DNA of 20,043 bases, taken from contig DASYIJ010000161.1 in the NCBI GenBank assembly GCA_035997675.1, positions 1 to 20,043 on the forward strand, written 5' to 3'. The position numbers were made by a program, and so were the translations under genes. The notes under the pieces were generated by a model. It was given only the letters and a program-made list of their open reading frames with translations. It was not told the origin of the DNA and ran no database searches. The DNA is from JALYZC01 sp035997675 (GTDB lineage: Bacteria > Actinomycetota > Thermoleophilia > Solirubrobacterales > Solirubrobacteraceae). This document shows, piece by piece, positions 7,322 to 14,120 of this stretch. Numbering within the stretch: the stretch's first letter is position 1; every line of letters starts with the position of its first letter.

Positions 7322-7968
7322 CGGCCGGCCTGCCCAGCGTCGTGATCGTGGACGACCACGACCTCTTCCGGGCCGGCGTGCGGAGCGAACTGGAGGGGCG
7401 AGTGGAGGTGCGCGGCGAGGCGGGCAGCGTCGCGGCGGCCGAGACCGCCGTCCTAGACGCCGTGCCCGACGTGGTGCTGGTCGACGTCCACATGCCCGGC
7501 GGCGGCGGCGTGGAGGTCATCCGCCGCGTGCTCGCGCGCCGGCCGGCGCAGCGGTTCCTCGCGCTGTCGGTGTCCGACGCCCCTGAGGACGTCATCGCGG
7601 TTATCCGCGCGGGCGCGCGCGGATACGTGACCAAGACGATCTCGGGCGAGGACCTCGCCGATGCGGTGGCGCGCGTGCGCGACGGTGATGCCGTGTTCTC
7701 GCCGCGGCTCGCCGGTTTCGTCCTGGACGCCTTCGCCGGGGAGTTCGAGCCCGCCGAGGTCGACCCGGAGCTGGACCAGCTGACCCCGCGCGAGCGCGAG
7801 GTGCTGCAGCTCATCGCCCGGGGGTACCTCTACAAGGAGATTGCGCTCGAGCTGGGCATCTCGGCCAAGACCGTCGAGGCGCATGTCAGTGCGGTGCTGC
7901 GCAAGCTCCAGCTCTCCAACCGTCACCAGCTCAGCCGCTGGGCGGTCGAGCGCCGCCTGCTCGAGTGA
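7318..7968 (+). CDS. NarL/FixJ-family response regulator
   Basis: A 216-residue two-component regulator. The receiver domain (7-122) has acidic residues D12/D13, phospho-acceptor D56 (VLVDVHMP), switch residue S84 (ALSVSD) and K106 (YVTKT). The LuxR-type helix-turn-helix (154-212) starts with LTPREREVL and has the recognition-helix pattern SAKTVEAHVSAVLRKL. It probably controls its own operon and other envelope genes, but no operator site was identified. The start ATG at 7318 overlaps the kinase stop by four bases, indicating coupled translation. Its last 38 bases overlap the end of the convergent peptidase gene. Confidence 0.94.
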   Translation: MTAGLPSVVIVDDHDLFRAGVRSELEGRVEVRGEAGSVAAAETAVLDAVPDVVLVDVHMPGGGGVEVIRRVLARRPAQRFLALSVSDAPEDVIAVIRAGARGYVTKTISGEDLADAVARVRDGDAVFSPRLAGFVLDAFAGEFEPAEVDPELDQLTPREREVLQLIARGYLYKEIALELGISAKTVEAHVSAVLRKLQLSNRHQLSRWAVERRLLE

Positions 7969-8905
7969 CGGCGGCGGGGCACCCGGGTGCGTCGGTTGCC
8001 TGCTGCACGGCGTCGCGGATCGCCGCGGCGCTGACGTCGGCCGCCAGCGCCGAGACGGCGAACGGCTCCACCGGCACCCGGCCCGTGGCCATCACGTAGA
8101 CCACGTCGCCGTCGACGGCGGTCGCGCTGGGATGGACGGCGCGAGAGACGCCCCCGGTCGCGGCGCGGGCGACCAGCCAGGCCTGTGTCTTGCTCAGCGC
8201 GGCGTCGGTGAGGACGGCGACGAGCGTGGTCGACTCGCGCGCGGGCGGCCCGGGCACGCCTTCCGCGAGCAGCTCGCTGGTCCGGACGTAGGCGCCGTCG
8301 CGCCACGCGCCTGCCGCGACCGCCCCGTCCGCTCCCACGACCTCTCCGAACGGGTTGGCGACGGCGACCGCCGCGATGATCGCGTCCCCGAGCCGCATGC
8401 TGGCGGCGCCCACGCCGCCCTTCGTCCATCCGTCGGGGCCCAGCAGCTTGCCGACGGTGCAGCCGGTGCCGGCACCGACGCTCCCGCGCTCGAAATCGGG
8501 CGCCGCCGCATCGCAGGCCGCGTACGCGTCGTCGGGGTCGGGAGGCTCGGGCCGGCCGAGGAACAGGTCGTACACGACGGCCCCCGGGACGAGCGGCACC
8601 GCCGCGACCGGCGTCGGCGATCCGATCTCGCGCTCGGCCAACCAGCGCACGACGCCGGCCGCCGCCGACAGACCGAACGCGCTGCCACCCGTGAGCAGCA
8701 GCGCGTGCACGCCGGGCGACGCCGACGCCGGCGAGAGCTGGTCGCTCTCGCGCGTCCCCGGGCCTCCGCCGCGAACCTCGCACGAGGCCACGGTGCCCTC
8801 GGGCGGCAGGATCACCGTGCAGCCGGTCCAGCGCTCGCGGTCGGTGTGGTGCCCGACGCGGACGCCGGCGGGCAGCTCCACCGGGGGGACGGTCATCGCC
8901 GCCAT
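7931..8905 (-). CDS. P1-family peptidase (DmpA/S58-like aminopeptidase)
   Basis: A protein of 324 residues from ATG 8905; an in-frame ATG at 8896 gives 321. It belongs to the P1/S58 family, N-terminal-nucleophile hydrolases that self-cleave into two chains. Numbered from the 8896 ATG, I see GVRVGHHTD (11-19), the hallmark LTGGSAFGLSAA (68-79), GAGTGCTVGKLLG (141-153), a KGGVG turn (159-163) and ESTTLVAVLTDA (221-232). The last corresponds to the family's NTT-like self-cleavage segment, with Ser where many relatives have Asn; T223 is the likely nucleophile. Members cleave N-terminal amino acids from peptides or amides; the substrate here is unknown. It follows the NTF2-like gene with a 20-bp gap, probably as one operon. 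Confidence 0.88.
   Translation of the reverse strand: MAAMTVPPVELPAGVRVGHHTDRERWTGCTVILPPEGTVASCEVRGGGPGTRESDQLSPASASPGVHALLLTGGSAFGLSAAAGVVRWLAEREIGSPTPVAAVPLVPGAVVYDLFLGRPEPPDPDDAYAACDAAAPDFERGSVGAGTGCTVGKLLGPDGWTKGGVGAASMRLGDAIIAAVAVANPFGEVVGADGAVAAGAWRDGAYVRTSELLAEGVPGPPARESTTLVAVLTDAALSKTQAWLVARAATGGVSRAVHPSATAVDGDVVYVMATGRVPVEPFAVSALAADVSAAAIRDAVQQATDAPGCPAAVTRAGGARPPSG
7951..7976 (+). terminator. Hairpin over the response-regulator stop codon
   Basis: CGCCGCC (7951-7957) pairs with GGCGGCG (7970-7976) around a 12-nt loop containing the TGA at 7966-7968. It lies inside the 3' end of the convergent peptidase gene. No T-tract follows, so support is weak. Confidence 0.3.
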
Positions 8906-8925
8906 TGTCACATCCGCGCCGCGCG

Positions 8926-9312
8926 CTAGCGCGCGGCCGGACCGTACACGGTGAGCGCCTCGTCGCGCTGCGGGAACACCTCGAGCCGGACGACGACCTC
9001 GTCGCGGAACCGCCAGACGTGGGCCGGATGGTTGTCCGGACGCGCATCCGTGTAGGAGATGGACACCAACGCGACGGTCGTGTCGCCGGCGTCGGCGAAC
9101 TCCTCGACCGTGTGGATCGGGGCGGCCGAGGCATGCCAACCGATCAGCCAGCCGGCCACCTGGTTGCGTCCGGAGATCCTCCGTGTCGGCGTCACCCACA
9201 CGATGTCGGCGTGGAGCCGTGCGAGCAGGGCGTCGAAGTCGCCGCGGTTCGCCGCGTCGTAGATCTCGCGCAGGAGTCGGTGACGGCTCCCTTGGCCGCT
9301 TACCCCGTCCAC
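8926..9312 (-). CDS. NTF2/SnoaL-like small protein
   Basis: A protein of 128 residues with the cone-shaped NTF2/SnoaL-like pattern: an N-terminal helix (RHRLLREIYDAANRGDFDALLARL), then W-V-P, SGRNQVAGWL and WRFRDEVVVRLEVF strands. Such proteins are ligand-binding or small enzymes of many functions and none can be assigned here. I chose GTG at 9312 because TAACGT, a TANNNT -10, lies exactly seven bases upstream, as expected for a leaderless transcript. A GTG at 9321 would add three residues. The P1 peptidase gene lies 20 bp downstream and is probably co-transcribed. Confidence 0.78.
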   Translation of the reverse strand: MDGVSGQGSRHRLLREIYDAANRGDFDALLARLHADIVWVTPTRRISGRNQVAGWLIGWHASAAPIHTVEEFADAGDTTVALVSISYTDARPDNHPAHVWRFRDEVVVRLEVFPQRDEALTVYGPAAR

Positions 9313-9319
9313 GAGCGGC

Positions 9320-9325
9320 ACGTTA
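9320..9325 (-). promoter_or_regulatory. -10 hexamer TAACGT for a leaderless NTF2-like transcript
   Basis: On the minus strand TAACGT is followed by seven bases and then GTG 9312. No clear -35 is seen 16-18 bp further upstream. Confidence 0.5.
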
Positions 9326-9472
9326 CCCGCTCGACGCCGTGACGATCGGGTGATCTTTCCTGGCCAAACCTCCCACGGGGGCTCAGCCCGGGCCCCAGAC
9401 CTGCCGATACGTGCAGCAACCGGCGGGCCGTCGGCCCGTCGCCTCATCGTCCTCGACACCTTCGAAAGCCCC
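9326..9472. other. Intergenic leader between NTF2-like and PilB-like genes
   Basis: This 147-bp stretch separates divergent genes. It holds CGGGCC (9424-9429) and GGCCCG (9433-9438) with a 3-nt loop, and several GATC-containing words near 9344-9354. I see no recognised riboswitch and no strong promoter for the PilB-like gene. Confidence 0.35.
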
Positions 9473-11179
9473 ATGGCCGACGCCGCCCTCTCCCCCGTCT
9501 CACAACCGAACACGCTGACCGTCCCGAACCGCCCGGGCAAGCTCATCGGCGAGGTCATCGTGGAGGCCGGCTTCGCGACCGCGGAGGCGGTCGAGCGGGC
9601 CGTCGCCGTCGCGCGCGAGACCGGGCGCCCGACCGGCAACGTGCTGGTCTCGGAGGGGACGATCACCACCGACCAGCTCGCACAGGCCGTCGCCCGCCGC
9701 TTCGGGATGGACCACGTCGACCTCTCGCAGTACCCGGTCGACGCGTCGGCCACCAGCCTCGTCTCACCGGTCGCGGCCAAGCGCCTCCAGGCCATCCCGG
9801 TGGGGTTCATCGACAAGGCGACCCTGCTCGTGGCCGTGTCCGACCCCGCCAACGTGCTCGCGATCGACGACATCGCGATGCTCACGGGCTACGGGGTCCG
9901 CCCGGCCGTCGCCGCCAGCGAGGCCATCGCGGCCCTGATCGCCAAGCTCAACCGGCTCGACGACGCGGTGCAGGAGGTCGAGGAGGAGGAGGTCCACGAG
10001 GTCACGGAGCTGCGCGAGTCGGCCGAGGACGCCCCGGTCATCAAGCTCGTCAACTCGCTCGTGGCCCAGGCCGTCGAGCAGGGCGCCTCCGACATCCACT
10101 TCGAGCCCGAGGAGAGCGGCCTCGTCGTCCGCTTCCGCATCGACGGCGTGCTGATGGACTCGGCCACGGTGCCCAAGAAGCTCGCCCTCGGCGTCATCTC
10201 GCGGATGAAGGTCATGGCCGACCTCGACATCGCGCAGAAGTTCATGCCCCAGGACGGGCGCATCGGGCTCACCGTCGAGAAGCGCCAGGTCGACCTGCGC
10301 GTCGTCTCGCTCCCGCTCGTCCACGGCGAGTCCGTCGTGCTCCGGATCCTCGACCAGGGATCGGTGCCCATGGGCCTCGACGAGCTGGGTCTCGTGGAGG
10401 ACGCTCAGGCTCGCCTGCAGACCGCGCTCGGGCGCTCGCACGGCGCCGTGCTCGCGACCGGCCCGACCGGCGCCGGCAAGTCGACCACCCTGTACGCCGC
10501 GCTGATGCAGATCCGCACGCGGGAGAAGAGCATCCTCACGATCGAGGACCCGGTCGAGTACCACGTCGAGGGCATCAAGCAGGTCCAGGTCAACGAGCGC
10601 ACCGGCCTGACGTTCGCCACCGGCCTGCGCTCGATGATGCGCGCCGACCCCGACGTGATCATGGTGGGCGAGATCCGCGACACCGAGAGCGCACTGATCG
10701 GCATCGAGGCCGCCCTCACCGGGCACCTGGTGCTCTCGTCGCTGCACACGAACGACGCACCGTCGTCCCTGACCCGTCTCGTGGAAATGGGGGTCGAGCC
10801 CTTCCTCGTGGCCTCGGCCATCGAGTGCGTCGTCGCCCAGCGGCTGGTCCGCCGGCTGTGTCCGAGCTGCCGCCGAGAGACCACGGTGCCCGCCGTCGCG
10901 CTGGACCCCGACGCGGACTCGAGCCAGGTCACGGTGTACGAGGCGGTCGGCTGCGACCGCTGCGCCTACACCGGCTACCGCGGCCGTCTCGGGCTGTTCG
11001 AGGTCATGGCGGTGACCGACGAGCTCCGCGCGCTGGTCGTCGAGCGTGCCTCGGTCGATCGCATCGCCGCCGTGGCCGCCGAGCAGGGCATGAGCACGCT
11101 TCGCGAGGACGGTCTGACCAAGGTGGCGGCGGGGGAAACCTCGCTTGCCGAGGTCGGCCGGGTCACCGGCGTCCAGTGA
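9473..11179 (+). CDS. PilB/GspE-type secretion/pilus assembly ATPase
   Basis: This 568-residue AAA-like ATPase powers type IV pilus or type II secretion assembly. An MshEN-like N-terminal region (20-85, with IGEVIVEAG and GNVLVSEG) is followed by a linker (160-185) and the catalytic core. The core shows Walker A GPTGAGKST (330-338), the Asp box TIEDPVEY (356-363), Walker B DPDVIMVGEIRD (392-403), a His box SLHTNDA (423-429) and a zinc tetracysteine C463/C466/C494/C497. These features are diagnostic of GspE/PilB rather than PilT, which lacks the zinc motif. ATG at 9473 is preferred over 9350 because the extra upstream residues are low-complexity. No PilC, PilT or pilin gene is adjacent. Confidence 0.92.
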   Translation: MADAALSPVSQPNTLTVPNRPGKLIGEVIVEAGFATAEAVERAVAVARETGRPTGNVLVSEGTITTDQLAQAVARRFGMDHVDLSQYPVDASATSLVSPVAAKRLQAIPVGFIDKATLLVAVSDPANVLAIDDIAMLTGYGVRPAVAASEAIAALIAKLNRLDDAVQEVEEEEVHEVTELRESAEDAPVIKLVNSLVAQAVEQGASDIHFEPEESGLVVRFRIDGVLMDSATVPKKLALGVISRMKVMADLDIAQKFMPQDGRIGLTVEKRQVDLRVVSLPLVHGESVVLRILDQGSVPMGLDELGLVEDAQARLQTALGRSHGAVLATGPTGAGKSTTLYAALMQIRTREKSILTIEDPVEYHVEGIKQVQVNERTGLTFATGLRSMMRADPDVIMVGEIRDTESALIGIEAALTGHLVLSSLHTNDAPSSLTRLVEMGVEPFLVASAIECVVAQRLVRRLCPSCRRETTVPAVALDPDADSSQVTVYEAVGCDRCAYTGYRGRLGLFEVMAVTDELRALVVERASVDRIAAVAAEQGMSTLREDGLTKVAAGETSLAEVGRVTGVQ

Positions 11180-11187
11180 TCGGGGAC

Positions 11188-11193
11188 TAGGCT
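11188..11193 (+). promoter_or_regulatory. -10 hexamer TAGGCT for a leaderless DUF6812-like transcript
   Basis: TAGGCT is followed by six bases and ATG 11200, the spacing expected for transcription starting at the codon itself. No -35 is recognisable. Read-through from the PilB-like gene, which ends at 11179, is an alternative. Confidence 0.5.
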
Positions 11194-11199
11194 GCCGTG

Positions 11200-11466
11200 A
11201 TGGACAACCGCCAGCAGCGCGTGATGATCGAGACCGACCGGCACCGCATCACGGGCAGCATCACCATGCCGTCCGGCGGCTTTCGCAGCCGGCTCTCGGA
11301 TTTTCTCAACCACGCCGAGAAGGAGTTCATCGCCCTGACCGAAGCCGTGGTCGCGCCGCTGGACGGGGACGGCGCGGTCGAGCGCCGCGAGTTCGTCGTG
11401 GTCGGGCGCCAGCACATCGTGCTCGCGATGCCCGAGGACGCCGCGGTCGGCGCCAACGGCGCCTGA
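11200..11466 (+). CDS. Small DUF6812-like protein downstream of PilB-like gene
   Basis: An 88-residue soluble protein. The pattern RVMIETDRHRITGSITMPSGG (7-27), FRSRLSDFLNH (28-38), FIALTEA and a terminal REFVVVGRQHIVLAM strand pair (63-77) resembles the DUF6812 family from memory, though no database check was possible. The fold is probably a small beta-barrel; function unknown. It sits 20 bp after the PilB-like gene, which suggests a link to the same system. The tail-to-tail neighbour is a glycosyltransferase gene only nine bases away. A GTG directly before the ATG (11197) would add one residue. Confidence 0.7.
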   Translation: MDNRQQRVMIETDRHRITGSITMPSGGFRSRLSDFLNHAEKEFIALTEAVVAPLDGDGAVERREFVVVGRQHIVLAMPEDAAVGANGA

Positions 11467-11483
11467 TCGCCCGGGTCAGGCGC
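11459..11483. terminator. Inverted repeat formed by two convergent gene ends
   Basis: GCGCCTGA (11459-11466) and TCAGGCGC (11476-11483) form an 8-bp stem with a 9-nt loop. Each arm contains a stop codon, one of the DUF6812-like gene and one of the glycosyltransferase gene, so the ends themselves create the stem. It could terminate transcription in both directions, without a T-tract. Confidence 0.45.
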
Positions 11484-12747
11484 GGGCCAGCCGGTCGACG
11501 AGGTCGACCAGGACGCGCGACTCCGCGTCCCACGTGAGCTCGGCCGCCGCGTCCCGAGCGGCCGCGCGCAGGCGCCGGTGGCGATCCGGATCGTCGAGCG
11601 CCCATTCGATCGCCTGCGCGATCGCGACCGGGTCGTCGGGATCGCAGACCGCCCCGAGGCCGCGCCCCTCCACGACCGCGCGCAGCTCGGGGAAGTCGCT
11701 GGCCACCACCGGCAGCCCCGCGGCCACGTACTCGAAGAGCTTGTTGGGCAGCGACAGGTAGTAGGACAGCGACACGTTCTGGATCAGGGCGAGCCCGAGG
11801 TCGGCCCCCGCCGCCCACCGCACGATGTCCTCGGGCGGCACCGGCGGCGCCAGCACGACGCGTCCGGACGCGCCGCCGCGCTTCGCGCGCGCCCGCAGAC
11901 CCGCGACGTAGTCGGGGTGCCCGGGGCCCATGAGGACGACCACGTCACGGTCGGGCAGGCGCGGCGCGATGTCCACCAGCGCCTCGAGCCCGCGCCCGGG
12001 CTGAAGCCCGCCGAGGTAGAGCGCGATCCGCGCGTCGTCTCCCAGCCCGAGGGCACCGCGCAGCGGCGAGGCGTCACGCACCCCGACCGGAGCGGAGGCC
12101 GGGAGGTTGCGCACCACGGTGGGCGGGGGCATGCGATAGCGACGGCCCAGCTCCGCGGCCACCCCGTCGCCCACCGTGATCACGGCGTCGGCGCGCGGCG
12201 CGAGACGGCCTTCGAGCGCCCGCCAGAACGGCCGGGCGGCGGCGCTGACGGCGATGCGCTCGGAGAACAGCTCGTGAGAGTCGTAGAGCAGGCGCCCGCC
12301 GTGGCGGCGGCGTGCCAGCCACGCGGCCGGCAGGGCGTCGAGGTCGTGGGCCATCCACACCTGCGCCGGTGTCGTCGCGGCCGCCGCGGCCGCGCGCCGC
12401 ACGTAGCGCGCCAGCTCCGCGGCGAGGTGGGCGCGCAGAGCCAGGCGCTGCGCGGCCCGGCGGAGTCCCGGGCGTCCGCCGTGCAGCGGGGCGGCGACGG
12501 TGCCGATGTCGGCGCCGTGGCCGCGCGCGGTCAGCGCGCGGCGGACGGCACGGGTCGGCGCCGGGTCGGAGTCCACGCGCTCGACCTCGAAGCCGTCGCG
12601 CCGCTCCCGCGCCGGTGTGCCCGCGCCGAGCGCGGCGATGACGCGGACGTCGTAGCCCGCCGCCGCCAGGGCCGACGCCTCGCGCTCCACGCGCGCGTCG
12701 TGCAGCAGCGCGTTGTGGACGAACATACACACGCGCGGTGCGCTCAC
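11476..12747 (-). CDS. Glycosyltransferase family 4 (GT-B fold)
   Basis: This 423-residue protein has the two-domain GT-B layout. The N-terminal half contains RVCMFVHNALLHDARVEREA and YDSHELFSERI, a motif pair typical of one GT4 subgroup. The C-terminal half contains ALYLGGLQPGRGL (glycine-rich nucleotide site) and LPNKLFEYVAAGLPVVAS, whose Glu lies at the expected catalytic or sugar-nucleotide position. It should transfer an activated sugar to a growing surface glycan at the inner membrane; the sugar is unknown. GTG at 12747 overlaps the flippase stop by four bases (GTGA), so it is the third gene of a translationally coupled operon. No internal disruption is seen. Confidence 0.86.
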   Translation of the reverse strand: MSAPRVCMFVHNALLHDARVEREASALAAAGYDVRVIAALGAGTPARERRDGFEVERVDSDPAPTRAVRRALTARGHGADIGTVAAPLHGGRPGLRRAAQRLALRAHLAAELARYVRRAAAAAATTPAQVWMAHDLDALPAAWLARRRHGGRLLYDSHELFSERIAVSAAARPFWRALEGRLAPRADAVITVGDGVAAELGRRYRMPPPTVVRNLPASAPVGVRDASPLRGALGLGDDARIALYLGGLQPGRGLEALVDIAPRLPDRDVVVLMGPGHPDYVAGLRARAKRGGASGRVVLAPPVPPEDIVRWAAGADLGLALIQNVSLSYYLSLPNKLFEYVAAGLPVVASDFPELRAVVEGRGLGAVCDPDDPVAIAQAIEWALDDPDRHRRLRAAARDAAAELTWDAESRVLVDLVDRLARA

Positions 12748-14120
12748 GGTGTCCGCCCTCCGCGGGCGAACCGGCGCCGGGCGGCGCGCATCGCCGAGCC
12801 CCAATCCCGCAGGTCCTCGCGCGTGGGCACCAGCACGGTGCGCAGCGGCAGGTGGACGACCCGGCGGAAGAAGACGAACGAGATCACGCCGGTCAGCGCG
12901 TAGGAGATGGACGAGGCGACGGCGGCGCCCGTGGCCCCGTGGGCGGGGATGAGGACGAAGTACAGGACGGCGGTGATCGGCATGTCGATGAGCCGGCCGT
13001 ACAGCGAGTACTGGGGGTACCCGCGGCCGGAGGTGACGGCGACGAGCACGCGCGCGAGGCCGAGGGCGAGCGTGCCGGGCACGAGGATCAGGCCCAGCTC
13101 GACGGTGCGGTCGAAGCGCGGGCCGTACAGCAGGGGAACCAGCACGAGCAGGGCGAACACCAACGCCACCGCGGTCGGGACGAGCAGCAGGACCGCCTGG
13201 CGCGTCCCTCGCGAGGCGGCCAGCTCGACGTCGGTCAGCCCGGCTCCCGGGACCTCGTCGCCGGCGTCGAGACGCGCGGTTCGGGGAAACAGCACGGTCT
13301 GCAGCGCCGAGGGGAGGATCCAGGCGAAGCTGGTCACGGTAAGCGCGACGGAGTACACCCCCACATCGGCGATCACGCCGAAGGCGTTGAGCACGAACAG
13401 GTCGAGCCGGTAGTTGAGGTTCTGCAGCACCTCCGAACCCCACGAGAGCAGCCCGAAACGCGCGGCGGCGCGGAGCTCTCCGGGCCGGGTGGGCGGCGTC
13501 GGACCGGCCTCGCGCCGGCGAAAGATGGCGGCGGCGGCCGCCGCGGCCACGACCTGCGAGATCGCGAAGCCGATCACGGCGCCGAGCGTCCCGACGGTCG
13601 CGGCCAGCGTCACGGCGAGCACGACCTGGGCGACCGGCTGGACGATCGTGATCGCGCCATAGGCCTCGTAGCGGTCGACCGCGAGCGCAACCGCCGCGAT
13701 GAACAGCCACACCAGCGCGAAGGGGAGTGAGGCGAACGTGACGATCGCCATCGTCGGGCTGAGTCCATGGAGCACGGAACCCGAGGTCAGGGCGTAGAAG
13801 CCGAGCCCCAGGATCGTCCCGATCGCGCCGAGGACCAGCGCGCCGGCGGCGGCCGCGCGCACGGCGGCACGCGGCGCCCAGGCGCCGCGTGAGACGCGGT
13901 AGATCACTCCCGACCGCAGGCCGAGCGAGAAGACCGTGGTCGACACGGCCACGAGCGTCACCGCGAGGGCGAGCGTGCCCGTGCCGGTCGGGCCGAGCAG
14001 CCGGGCGACGGCGACGCTGGTGATGCCCGCGGCGGCGATCGTCGCCACCTGCGCGGCGACGTTGATCGACGCGCCGGCGGCCAAATGGCGCGGCGGGCGC
14101 TCAGCGCTCCTCGTCGCCAC
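12744..14120 (-). CDS. Polysaccharide flippase (Wzx/MATE-like, O-antigen exporter)
   Basis: A 458-residue membrane protein with about 12-14 hydrophobic helices spread across its length and little soluble sequence. Early residues RLLGPTGTGTLALAVTL and mid residues SWGSEVLQNLNYRLDLFVLN fit the polysaccharide-exporter (PST/MVF) family. It would move lipid-linked sugar units across the membrane. GTG at 14120 is preferred because GGAGG lies about five bases upstream; this start overlaps the upstream glycosyltransferase gene by 20 bases. An upstream GTG at 14156 would add 12 residues within that gene. Position between two GT4 genes supports glycan export. Confidence 0.87.
   Translation of the reverse strand: MATRSAERPPRHLAAGASINVAAQVATIAAAGITSVAVARLLGPTGTGTLALAVTLVAVSTTVFSLGLRSGVIYRVSRGAWAPRAAVRAAAAGALVLGAIGTILGLGFYALTSGSVLHGLSPTMAIVTFASLPFALVWLFIAAVALAVDRYEAYGAITIVQPVAQVVLAVTLAATVGTLGAVIGFAISQVVAAAAAAAIFRRREAGPTPPTRPGELRAAARFGLLSWGSEVLQNLNYRLDLFVLNAFGVIADVGVYSVALTVTSFAWILPSALQTVLFPRTARLDAGDEVPGAGLTDVELAASRGTRQAVLLLVPTAVALVFALLVLVPLLYGPRFDRTVELGLILVPGTLALGLARVLVAVTSGRGYPQYSLYGRLIDMPITAVLYFVLIPAHGATGAAVASSISYALTGVISFVFFRRVVHLPLRTVLVPTREDLRDWGSAMRAARRRFARGGRTP

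Noticed and set aside
9350..9472. Possible c-di-GMP (GEMM-I) riboswitch before the PilB-like gene
   Set aside because: GGCCAAACC resembles one part of the GEMM core, but the second conserved segment (ACGCAAAGC-like) is missing.
12738..13730. Plus-strand frame opposite the flippase gene
   Set aside because: Low-complexity, Asp/Gly/Arg-rich shadow of a clear membrane protein.
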